From IMG/VR virus record IMGVR_UViG_3300047585_000086, positions 1 to 24,212 of that record: a stretch of 24,212 bases of DNA; one strand, given 5' to 3'. The stretch is from a virus. Below are positions 15,888 through 21,443 of the stretch, piece by piece; within the stretch, counting starts at the first letter, position 1; each line of letters opens with the position of its first letter. The position numbers and the translations under genes are program-made. The notes under the pieces were generated by a model that was not told where the DNA came from, made no database searches, and worked only from the letters and a program-made list of their open reading frames with translations.

Positions 15888-16319
15888 TTAAAATCCTTGT
15901 ATTTCATTGATTTGATTTTCAAAGCCATCATTGGCTTCCACCTTTTTAGGAACTATATAATCCTTAACAGAATTTTTTAGTTCGCCGTTTTTGTCTATTC
16001 GATGGATTAAATCAAATTCAAATTCTTTACCATCGCAGTCTTGCGGGTATAATTTACCTGAATTGTATTTATCCATCATTCCTGTGGCTTCACAGAAGTG
16101 CTTTAGTTTATAGAACATTTTTCCCTCAAACAAGAGAGCATCGAAGATCGTGCCCACTTTATTTGTTTCAATGTTCCGGGCGCGAATTTTTAAATTGAAG
16201 TAATCATTACCCGTGTTGGAATTTTTGTGGTCAGCTCGTGAAACTGTCCCATGGTATCTTCCTGGTGGTAATAGATTCATCTCTCTAATTTCCGAATCAG
16301 ACATTGGCTTGAAATCCAT
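15888..16319 (-). CDS. DUF669-like putative ssDNA-binding protein
   Basis: A 143-residue protein. The layout resembles the DUF669/phage SSB-like group: LLPPGRYHGTVSRADHKNSN, then GNDYFNLKIRARNIE, VGTIFDALLFEG, and FYKLKHFCEATGM, followed by GKEFEFDLIHRIDKNGELKN and VKDYIVPKK. Such proteins commonly sit beside RecT and YqaJ genes in phages and are thought to bind ssDNA in an OB-like fold. The ATG at 16319 lies inside the 3' end of the RecT gene (23-nt overlap) with GAGGAG upstream, so the genes are coupled. The family call is by pattern only. Confidence 0.68.
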   Translation of the reverse strand: MDFKPMSDSEIREMNLLPPGRYHGTVSRADHKNSNTGNDYFNLKIRARNIETNKVGTIFDALLFEGKMFYKLKHFCEATGMMDKYNSGKLYPQDCDGKEFEFDLIHRIDKNGELKNSVKDYIVPKKVEANDGFENQINEIQGF

Positions 16320-16959
16320 TTTGATTCTCCTCAGTTGTGAAAATTGCCTCTTCAGCTAATCCTAATGATTCTTTAAGTCCTTGTATACCTTTAGTTTTAG
16401 TGACATGCATTTTTTTAATGGGCGTGATATCTCTGGCTTCATCTTCTGCCAATAGACCGAACAATGCATCGGGAAACAGATCTCTAGCGCAGAAAGTTCT
16501 TGCTCGATGCTGCAACATTCTTAATGGGTATTCCATCCATGGACCAGGTTTTGTTGATAATCCCGCTCTGACAGCGTCATGATACGAAAAACTTCTTGTC
16601 TGTTCTGTTTGACCTTTACGCCACATTGTGCAATAAGCCGTTGAAAATCCTTTTTCACCGGTTTCGATCCATTCCTTCATATCTTGAAAGTCTTTGTGTT
16701 TTTTGACTAGCGCCAACAGACCATCTCCATAAATTATCGGCTTGCCATTGATACAGCCAATCGTTCTCAATGCTTGCATAGGCTGCAATCCAACTTCATA
16801 GCCAGTTTGAATGATGATTACAACATCGCCTGCCCGTCCTCGTAAAGAGTCTGGGCAGATACTCGAATTTGCAACCATAGAGCCTAATCTTTCTAACTCT
16901 TCAAAACTTTTAGGAGCTAGATTAAATGGCTTGTTTTCATAGACTTGCATATCTCTCAT
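16297..16959 (-). CDS. recT: RecT-family single-strand annealing protein
   Basis: A 220-residue recombinase that anneals complementary single strands after exonuclease resection. Family signatures: AGDVVIIIQTGYEVGLQPMQ followed by ALRTIGCINGKPIIYGDGLLAL (about residues 42-82), then SYHDAVRAGL, GPWMEYPLRMLQHRARTF, CARDLFPDALFGLLAEDEARD (about 123-175). This is the usual RecT core, with W-x-x-Y-P-x-x-M-L-x-x-R-A near the end. The C-terminal 45 residues are variable. The ATG overlaps the YqaJ stop (ATGA), with AAGGAAA upstream. It should work with the adjacent exonuclease, like lambda Exo/Beta. Confidence 0.88.
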   Translation of the reverse strand: MRDMQVYENKPFNLAPKSFEELERLGSMVANSSICPDSLRGRAGDVVIIIQTGYEVGLQPMQALRTIGCINGKPIIYGDGLLALVKKHKDFQDMKEWIETGEKGFSTAYCTMWRKGQTEQTRSFSYHDAVRAGLSTKPGPWMEYPLRMLQHRARTFCARDLFPDALFGLLAEDEARDITPIKKMHVTKTKGIQGLKESLGLAEEAIFTTEENQNGFQANV

Positions 16960-17798
16960 GATTGATTTCCTTTCATTCGTAACGACCTTACGCCAATCTT
17001 ATTTGCAATAAATGACGCCACAATATCGTCACCTTCTTTAATGCCGTCACTGGAACCGATGAGTTTAATTAACTCAAATTCGTTTTTTTCCTTGTAACCC
17101 GTAGTGGTCTTAATATGCTCTTTATTTAATCTAAGCGCTTCCATCAGTAGAGCTATATGCGGCGTTTTTTCTATATAATGCCCTTCGTTGACCGGGTAAA
17201 TGAGCTTCAAATCACCTCGCGTTGTCGGCTCTGGAGAAATATCTCTTTTGATATGATAGTTCCAAAAGTGATTGACCTTCTCAACAATCGTTTTGATAAG
17301 ATCTTCGTCACGCTTAAACGGATAGATTCTTAAATCTGTCGTACCTCGAAAAACAATCAAATCCGCTTCATTCCAACCGGTTACAGCAAGTTGCTGTTGA
17401 ACTTGTGCGATATAATGCAATGGAACCTCATCTGTCCCCTCATTACCCCACTCTTTGGAAAAAGGGTTAGCCGTTTTAATTTCGACTGCCTTTTGCTCTC
17501 CTAGAATCTTTCTATCTAAATGACAGATGATATGGGGAAAGTCTTTATGCTTTAGTGCGCGATTGACTCTAGCCACTTTAGTGCCTGTTAATTGCGCATA
17601 ACGCTTCGCTATGACGGGTTCCAACAAGTTGCCCATAATGACGGCGGCATTCTGCGATAAGTCGTCTGGCTCTTTTCTGCCTGTCTTTTCAAGCCAAAGT
17701 TCGTAGGGTGTTTTGTAAGGATTTATCCCTAAAACAATACTACATTCACTGGCGCCGATGCCGTCTTTTAGCTCGTTAGATTGTGAAAGGTTTAACAT
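16956..17798 (-). CDS. YqaJ-type viral recombinase (5'-3' exonuclease)
   Basis: A 280-residue nuclease of the lambda Exo/YqaJ family (PD-(D/E)XK fold). It resects double-strand ends to give tails for RecT. Motifs: IGASECSIVLGINPYKTPYE (14-33, DNA-end/phosphate binding Ser/Glu segment), MGNLLEP with Glu60, ICHLDRK with Asp95, VEIKTA with Glu106 and Lys108, and IAQVQQQLAVTGW with the Gln cluster 132-136. Spacing agrees with lambda Exo Glu85, Asp119, Glu129, Lys131 and Gln157. GGGGGA precedes the ATG by a few bases inside the upstream gene (23-nt overlap). All catalytic positions appear intact. Confidence 0.92.
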   Translation of the reverse strand: MLNLSQSNELKDGIGASECSIVLGINPYKTPYELWLEKTGRKEPDDLSQNAAVIMGNLLEPVIAKRYAQLTGTKVARVNRALKHKDFPHIICHLDRKILGEQKAVEIKTANPFSKEWGNEGTDEVPLHYIAQVQQQLAVTGWNEADLIVFRGTTDLRIYPFKRDEDLIKTIVEKVNHFWNYHIKRDISPEPTTRGDLKLIYPVNEGHYIEKTPHIALLMEALRLNKEHIKTTTGYKEKNEFELIKLIGSSDGIKEGDDIVASFIANKIGVRSLRMKGNQS

Positions 17799-18123
17799 AC
17801 AGTCCCCCAGAATTGTTGACGTCTTTGATACTTGCGCGATCTTCGTAAGCTTCGTATAACTGCTTTTCGAAGTATTTAATCGCGTGGTCCTTTACGCTAT
17901 TCGCGAATCGCAAATCCAACAGAGCGATCTCATGACACATTGAAGCTCTTAATATAGACATAAGTTCTTCAGAATTTTGTGTAATACAATCAAGCTCTTC
18001 GTTTTCATGCGCTCGCATGTACGCTGCCGTTAACTCCTGTTTTAAAGGTTTCGGCAGAGCATAATAGGATTTGTAATTTCTATCGATTAGATCGTCTATA
18101 TGTCGTCTTAGGCTTTCTTTCAT
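17776..18123 (-). CDS. Hypothetical helical protein, first gene of the recombination operon
   Basis: A 115-residue, mainly helical, charged protein beginning MKESLRRHIDDLIDRNYKSY. No motif or family is recognised; there is no TM segment or signal peptide. GAGG lies upstream of the ATG. It overlaps the YqaJ gene by 23 nt and follows the divergent control region, so it is the first gene expressed in this operon. By position it could be an early regulator or recombination accessory, but this is a guess. Confidence 0.78.
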   Translation of the reverse strand: MKESLRRHIDDLIDRNYKSYYALPKPLKQELTAAYMRAHENEELDCITQNSEELMSILRASMCHEIALLDLRFANSVKDHAIKYFEKQLYEAYEDRASIKDVNNSGGLYVKPFTI

Positions 18124-18302
18124 AGTGTCCTCACATTAATAAATGGTTAATAGTTAAATTATAGTCTACATTTCAGTCATTTACGACTTATAAAAAACAG
18201 TATATATATTTATATTGATTTAGTCAAGTATTATTTTAATATTCTTTCTATTGTTCCAAATATACGCTATAATAGATCTTTACTTAAAAAGGAGACTTTA
18301 TT
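18124..18302. promoter_or_regulatory. Divergent control region between recombination operon and HTH regulator
   Basis: This 179-nt AT-rich gap separates divergent genes. Rightward, a TATAAT at 18268-18273 lies about 30 nt before the regulator ATG, and GGAG at 18291-18294 serves as ribosome site. Leftward, the complement of 18158-18163 reads TATAAT, 35 nt before the leftward ATG. Neither has a good -35 element, so activation may be needed. An inverted repeat AGTC-N6-GACT at 18175-18188 and repeated GTTAA words (18146-18157) are candidate operator parts for the HTH protein encoded next door. Confidence 0.5.
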
Positions 18303-18518
18303 ATGAGTATGGCTACAACAGCTTTAGAACTGCGAAAAAAATTAAATTTATCGCAAACAGGAATGGCTTATTTTGCCGGCGTGAGTTTGCCGCAAGTCGG
18401 TAAAGTTGAACAAGGGAAGGCTTTTTATTCGGTTAAAGCGATTAGACGATTGGTTAATCTCGCGGCTGAAAAAGGAATTACAGTGACGTGGAATGACTTT
18501 ATGGAAGACACTGATTAA
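18303..18518 (+). CDS. Small HTH (XRE/Cro-like) transcriptional regulator
   Basis: A 71-residue protein that is almost entirely one helix-turn-helix domain: ELRKKLNLSQTGMAYFAGVS then LPQVGKVEQGKAFYSVKAIRR (about residues 9-49). The S-Q-x-x-x-A-x-x-x-G-V-S-x-x-x-V-x-x-x-E-x-G pattern is typical of the Cro/CI and XRE families. It has no C-terminal dimerisation or self-cleavage domain, so it is more like Cro or an antitoxin-type regulator than a full CI repressor. It sits at a divergent promoter next to the recombination operon and would be expected to control it and itself. No toxin partner is seen nearby. Confidence 0.85.
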   Translation: MSMATTALELRKKLNLSQTGMAYFAGVSLPQVGKVEQGKAFYSVKAIRRLVNLAAEKGITVTWNDFMEDTD

Positions 18519-18565
18519 TTCCTGACCGGTTCTATAGGTCATTAAAAAAACAATAAAATAAGCTT

Positions 18566-18611
18566 TTATCCACAGATTTTTGATGGAGTTATCCACTGAA
18601 TTTGTGGATAT
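18566..18611. other. Cluster of three DnaA boxes upstream of the initiator gene
   Basis: TTATCCACA at 18566-18574 is a perfect consensus DnaA box; TTATCCACT at 18589-18597 and the reverse-strand ATATCCACA at 18603-18611 each differ by one base. Three boxes in 46 bp are far above chance. They may recruit host DnaA to the replication region or tie expression of the initiator gene to DnaA. Confidence 0.8.
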
Positions 18612-18672
18612 CTTTTTTGAAAATGCTTGAGATCTTGATTTTAGGGGACTAGTGTTAATGATTCTTTAAGAT

Positions 18673-18703
18673 TTCCGGGCGGTGAGTTTAGCTCCGCCCG
18701 GAA
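18673..18703 (+). other. GC-rich hairpin (terminator-like, no U-tract)
   Basis: A perfect 10-bp stem (TTCCGGGCGG, 18673-18682, with CCGCCCGGAA, 18694-18703) has an 11-nt loop and stands out in an AT-rich gap. It is not followed by a T-run (TAGGAGTATT), so it is a poor intrinsic terminator. It could be an RNA processing site, a pause or attenuation structure in the initiator mRNA leader, or a structural element of the replication region. Confidence 0.6.
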
Positions 18704-18720
18704 TAGGAGTATTAACGAAC

Positions 18721-18807
18721 ATGAATATCCCTAGTGTACTAAAAAAACAAACCCAAAAACAAGAACTATATTTAAGTTTATTTACGGAGACTATATATGT
18801 TAACTAA
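18721..18807 (+). CDS. Possible 28-aa leader peptide
   Basis: A short frame starting MNIPSVLKKQTQKQELYLSL lies in the initiator leader, ending 19 nt before the initiator ATG. AGGAG at 18705-18709 is 11 nt upstream of its ATG, a long spacing. It fills part of the 308-nt interval between the HTH gene and the initiator, which otherwise contains the DnaA boxes and the hairpin. Coding is weakly supported; it may be chance. Confidence 0.25.
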   Translation: MNIPSVLKKQTQKQELYLSLFTETIYVN

Positions 18808-18826
18808 TTAACAACAAGGAGGTTAT

Positions 18827-19432
18827 ATGCCAAACAGTAATCACGTCGTAGATAGATTTTTAAGAAAAGAAGCCATAGAAAAAAAGTTTAAACTAACCCA
18901 CTGTGAATATATTGCACTTCGAACCCTCGCTAGCTATTGCGGACCACGCGATCATTATATCGTAGATAAAACAACCTTTGCACGCGACGCATTTATGTCG
19001 CGCAGAAATCTCTACTACACATTGAAATCCTTGCGCGCAAAAGGTCTCATCAGTTACGACGAAAACGTAAGTACCAGAAATCTATACAGATTAGAGATTA
19101 GATTGATGCAATTTTATGCTGAAAAAAAGTTATCCACAGGGGGTGCAACCAATTCACAACCTCCAGAACCGTGTGCAATGGTTGCACACTCATGTGCAAT
19201 GGTTGCACAGAAACCAATTGAAAGTGTGCAACCATTGCACCCATATACTAAAACTCTTAAACTAAAAGAAACTAAAAGAGATTTGGCTTCGCCGCCCCCT
19301 GTGGATAACTTTAAAGATGAGGAAGTTGAAGAACAAAGATTGAACGGTGCTTTCCCCCTGCAAATGCATTTAGACAAACTCAAAGGTCACATCACGTTCG
19401 CCACCATAAAAGAGAGTAATGATGCCAACTGA
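18827..19432 (+). CDS. Replication initiator with internal origin (lambda O-like organisation)
   Basis: A 201-residue protein. Residues 1-95 look like a winged-helix DNA-binding domain: NHVVDRFLRKEAIEKKFKLT, then YIALRTLASYCG, VDKTTFARDAFMSRRNLYYT, LKSLRAKGLISYDE, and NLYRLEI. The wing and recognition-helix order is like phage and plasmid initiators. Residues about 105-138 are encoded by four iterons, which give the repeated peptide CAMVAHSCAMVAQ. The C-terminus is charged and probably flexible, as expected for a segment that contacts a helicase loader. A near-consensus AAGGAGG at 18816-18822 precedes the ATG by 4 nt, implying strong translation. No helicase loader or helicase gene is visible. 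The next gene overlaps its 3' end. Function is inferred from fold pattern plus internal origin. Confidence 0.72.
   Translation: MPNSNHVVDRFLRKEAIEKKFKLTHCEYIALRTLASYCGPRDHYIVDKTTFARDAFMSRRNLYYTLKSLRAKGLISYDENVSTRNLYRLEIRLMQFYAEKKLSTGGATNSQPPEPCAMVAHSCAMVAQKPIESVQPLHPYTKTLKLKETKRDLASPPPVDNFKDEEVEEQRLNGAFPLQMHLDKLKGHITFATIKESNDAN
19130..19308. other. Putative replication origin: four iterons flanked by DnaA boxes
   Basis: Inside the initiator gene lie four copies of a 15-bp near-palindrome, GTGCAA-NNN-TTGCAC: 19143-19157 (two mismatches), 19173-19187, 19194-19208 and 19226-19240. The two inner copies read TGG in the centre; the outer two read CCA, so the array is symmetric. A perfect DnaA box TTATCCACA (19130-19138) lies on the left and an inverted perfect one (19300-19308) on the right. 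Between iteron 4 and the right box is an A-rich purine stretch with repeated CTAAAA words (about 19247-19281), a candidate unwinding element. The arrangement parallels lambda ori, where iterons and an AT-rich block lie within gene O. Confidence 0.8.
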
Positions 19433-19781
19433 GGCAGAGGAACAAGAATGGTTGTTTGAATGGCTGAGGCTCAAAGGCATTCCTTCGTACCACGTCCCCA
19501 ACGAAAGTCTGCGCTCAGACGCCTACCGCGCTATTCTTTACCGTAGGGGCTTAGAACCGGGGATCGCTGATATCTGTATACCCCGGGCAAATAAACGTCA
19601 CCACGGGCTTTATATTGAGCTTAAGCGGGTAAAGGGAGGTAGACTTTCCCCGGCACAAGCGGAATGGGGACGGATTTTAATCGCAGAAGGGTATTATTGG
19701 GCTGTTTGCAAGGGCTGGCTGGCCGCCTCGGTATTGGTTGAACAGTACTTGTCAAATTCTGTAGATTTGCCTATGCTCTAG
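19419..19781 (+). CDS. VRR-NUC domain nuclease
   Basis: A 120-residue stand-alone VRR-NUC protein (PD-(D/E)XK superfamily; phage forms act as structure-specific or nicking nucleases in replication and recombination). Motifs: TEAEEQEWLFEWLRLKG (helix with the first acidic residue), HVPNES (25-30), EPGIADICIP with Asp51, LYIELKRV with Glu67 and Lys69, LSPAQAEW with Gln80, then EGYYWAVCKGW. Length matches phage members. It overlaps the initiator gene by 14 nt. ATG 19419 is immediately followed by a second ATG at 19422, either of which could start. Base use is clearly richer in G+C than the virion genes: 34 of 60 bases at 19501-19560. Confidence 0.9.
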   Translation: MMPTEAEEQEWLFEWLRLKGIPSYHVPNESLRSDAYRAILYRRGLEPGIADICIPRANKRHHGLYIELKRVKGGRLSPAQAEWGRILIAEGYYWAVCKGWLAASVLVEQYLSNSVDLPML

Positions 19782-19795
19782 GCAAGGAGCTTTTC

Positions 19796-20221
19796 ATGCT
19801 AGACATCAGTCCCGAAACGGAATCGAAGCTTAAAACAATGCTCGAACTACAAGAAGGTAATAAACAGTTTGCTTACTACGATAATAAGGGCAATCTCACG
19901 ATAGGGATTGGTCATAACCTCACTTCTGCAGGGTTGCCACCGACTATCGTTGACGCGTTGTATGCGGCGGACATTGCGCTTTGTAAGAACGAACTGATGG
20001 CGCATGTCGTCGAATATATAAAACTCGATGATGCGCGTAAAGCCGTATTATTAAATATTATTTTTAATTGTGGGCTTGCTGGTATACTCGGGTTTAAGAA
20101 AATGCTGGGTTTTATTAGCCAGCAAATGTATCAAGAGGCCGCGCAAGAAATATTGAATTCAAAGATAGCGCCTAATCGGGCGCATGCATTAGCGCAAGTC
20201 ATGGAAACAGGAATAATTTAA
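19796..20221 (+). CDS. Endolysin, T4-type lysozyme (GH24)
   Basis: A 141-residue muramidase that cuts the peptidoglycan glycan chain at lysis. The active-site segment LELQEGNKQFAYYDNKG followed by NLTIGIGHNL carries Glu20, Asp29 and Thr35, with exactly the spacing of T4 lysozyme Glu11, Asp20 and Thr26. Later VLLNIIFNCGLAGILGFKKM matches the family substrate-binding part. It is shorter than T4 lysozyme (164). There is no N-terminal signal or SAR-type TM segment, so export would need a holin. No obvious holin or spanin lies beside it; the only two-TM small protein is at 21770-21940 on the other strand. AAGGAG lies upstream of the ATG. Confidence 0.93.
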   Translation: MLDISPETESKLKTMLELQEGNKQFAYYDNKGNLTIGIGHNLTSAGLPPTIVDALYAADIALCKNELMAHVVEYIKLDDARKAVLLNIIFNCGLAGILGFKKMLGFISQQMYQEAAQEILNSKIAPNRAHALAQVMETGII

Positions 20222-20506
20222 ATGGCAGAATTAAAAATGACGCAAGAAGAAATTCGAAAGGCAGCTGAAGCAGAGGTTTTAAAAACTGAAACAGAAGCAC
20301 AGCGACAATTATTGATTAAAGCGGAAATTACAAAGATTCAAAAAGAGAAAGATTTGTTAATTAAAACTAAAAAGGAAGCTGAAGACAAAGCCTCACATGC
20401 CAAAACAATTGCTGGCATTCGTAAGTTTCATGGGCAAACTATGCGCACGGTTGGCAATAAATTTTCAGCGGATAGTAAACCATTTTTTGTAGATAAAGGA
20501 CTCTAA
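20222..20506 (+). CDS. Hypothetical coiled-coil protein
   Basis: A 94-residue protein whose first 65 residues are a continuous charged helix rich in Glu, Lys, Ala and Gln (EEIRKAAEAEVLKTETEAQR, KAEITKIQKEKDLL). It ends in a short non-helical region, SADSKPFFVDKGL. It starts directly after the endolysin stop (TAA-ATG) with AGGA upstream, so it is in the same transcript. There is no TM segment, so it is not a holin. The N-terminus resembles scaffold-like or tail-assembly helices, but no family is recognised. Confidence 0.75.
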   Translation: MAELKMTQEEIRKAAEAEVLKTETEAQRQLLIKAEITKIQKEKDLLIKTKKEAEDKASHAKTIAGIRKFHGQTMRTVGNKFSADSKPFFVDKGL

Positions 20507-20507
20507 A

Positions 20508-20711
20508 ATGAAAGATATGCATCGATATGGCTCAATGGTTCGCGCGAATGGCGAAGGTTACCAAGGTAGCGGTGGACCCGTTGAATTAACGCAAGGTAAA
20601 CTCGGGGCCGGCATGGGTTCAGAAGTTCGTTCGAAAGCCCCGACGTATGGGGTCCATGGGATCGTGCAATCGGTGGTCCATGGACACCGAGAAGTTGGCC
20701 CTAAGATTTGA
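20508..20711 (+). CDS. Hypothetical glycine-rich small protein
   Basis: A 67-residue protein rich in Gly, Val, His and Ser with little predicted regular structure (GEGYQGSGGPVELTQGKLGA; VHGIVQSVVHGHREVG). It starts 1 nt after the coiled-coil gene, with AAAGGA upstream. It is the last gene of the rightward group, and its 3' end overlaps the convergent gene 20701-20991 by 11 nt. I do not recognise the family; a structural or virion-associated role would fit the composition but is not shown. Confidence 0.68.
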   Translation: MKDMHRYGSMVRANGEGYQGSGGPVELTQGKLGAGMGSEVRSKAPTYGVHGIVQSVVHGHREVGPKI

Positions 20712-20991
20712 TTGCTTTAGATTTGATTGCTTCTCTGAATGTGTGTGCTTGTATTTTTACGTTAGTTAAAAATTCTTTTACGATTTTTTCAAATACAACA
20801 TCACTTTCGAATGTATGAATTTCTGCCAATATATTCCCGCAAAAATTAACGAGTAAGCGCTCTCTTAAAATGTCAAATTCTTCGACGGAAATTATGTTGA
20901 CAGCAATACTTAGAAAGAATTCTTCTTTGAGACGTATAATGCCTTCGAAGAGAATCAAGTTCATTTCTTCTTTTGTTAATTCGTGTGTCAT
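20701..20991 (-). CDS. Hypothetical helical protein, paralogue A
   Basis: A 96-residue helical protein starting MTHELTKEEMNLILFEGIIR. It aligns along its length with the upstream neighbour (20988-21260): LT-x-x-E-x-x-x-I near residue 5, S-x-x-V-x-x-I-x-x-E-E around 30-38, and L-x-N-F around 47-50. The two look like diverged tandem duplicates. GGAGGAAA lies before the ATG, and the ATG overlaps the paralogue's TGA. Its last codons come from a 15-bp duplication, ending KAIKSKAIKS. Function is unknown; it is the promoter-distal end of the leftward small-gene cluster. Confidence 0.72.
   Translation of the reverse strand: MTHELTKEEMNLILFEGIIRLKEEFFLSIAVNIISVEEFDILRERLLVNFCGNILAEIHTFESDVVFEKIVKEFLTNVKIQAHTFREAIKSKAIKS
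20704..20733. repeat. 15-bp tandem duplication at convergent gene ends
   Basis: AGATTTGATTGCTTT (20704-20718) is followed by AGATTTGATTGCTTC (20719-20733), 14 of 15 identical. The first copy contains the TGA stop of the rightward gene and lies in the last codons of the leftward one. The duplication has thus added five residues (KAIKS) to the leftward protein and touched the end of the other. Confidence 0.9.
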
Positions 20992-21260
20992 GATATTTCC
21001 TCCGTGGTATGGATGGAATGATTTTTTATACCGTTAACGATAGTTTCTATATCTTTGAAATAATGTTTATCTTTTATTTTTTGATTGGCACCCCATACAG
21101 TGTACACAACGAAATTTATTAAAATGGTTTTAGCAACCCTACCCATCTCTTCTTGAGGTATAGTTTCAACTGGAACACTTTCGATTAAAGTGCGGCGTAA
21201 AGCATTAATGCACTCATGTGTAATAATTGTTATCTCACTATCAGTTAATTTTTTATCCAT
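20988..21260 (-). CDS. Hypothetical helical protein, paralogue B
   Basis: A 90-residue protein starting MDKKLTDSEITIITHECINA. I chose ATG 21260 because AAGGAT stands upstream at good spacing; the longer frame would overlap the zinc-ribbon gene fully. It shares a pattern with paralogue A: LT-x-x-E, a helix ending in Glu, S-x-P/A-V-x-x-I-x-x-E-E and L-I/V-N-F, then F-x-x-I-x-x-x-V/F. No known family is recognised. The ATGA overlap with its neighbour suggests coupled expression, possibly as a heteromer. Confidence 0.75.
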   Translation of the reverse strand: MDKKLTDSEITIITHECINALRRTLIESVPVETIPQEEMGRVAKTILINFVVYTVWGANQKIKDKHYFKDIETIVNGIKNHSIHTTEEIS

Positions 21261-21406
21261 TTTAATATCCTTTTGAAAATGCTTTGTTTTGGTTTTTGAG
21301 CGGTCATTCGGCCACAAGTGCCGCATTTATAGATTGTAATCAAGCCGTCATCTGTGTAGATGTCGCCGTTGCAGCATTCGCTGTTACACTTAAATTTTTG
21401 AGTCAT
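21245..21406 (-). CDS. Small zinc-ribbon-like protein (53 aa)
   Basis: A 53-codon frame starting MTQKFKCNSECCNGDIYTDD, with KCGTCGRM further on. Cysteines at 7, 11, 12 and the pair 28/31 (C-x2-C) form a likely zinc ribbon, with a basic C-terminus (KRILKWIKN). It overlaps the next gene by 16 nt and has GGAAAA upstream. Tiny zinc ribbons in phages often bind host RNA polymerase or other host proteins, but no target can be read from the sequence. Confidence 0.7.
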   Translation of the reverse strand: MTQKFKCNSECCNGDIYTDDGLITIYKCGTCGRMTAQKPKQSIFKRILKWIKN

Positions 21407-21443
21407 TGCTTAACTTTTCCTTTAATAGATTAAATGTGATAGT

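Noticed and set aside
16337-16582. Rightward frame inside the RecT gene
   Set aside because: Antisense shadow of a family-matched gene with no ribosome site.
18348-18596. Leftward frame opposite the HTH gene
   Set aside because: It is antisense to a clear HTH protein, lacks an SD, and covers the DnaA box region.
19143-19240. CRISPR-like array
   Set aside because: The repeats are 15-bp near-palindromes with unequal spacers of 15, 6 and 17 bp inside a coding sequence, so they fit iterons and not CRISPR.
19114-19383. Leftward frame opposite the initiator
   Set aside because: It is antisense to the iteron region; its Cys/Ser-rich product reflects the palindromic iterons.
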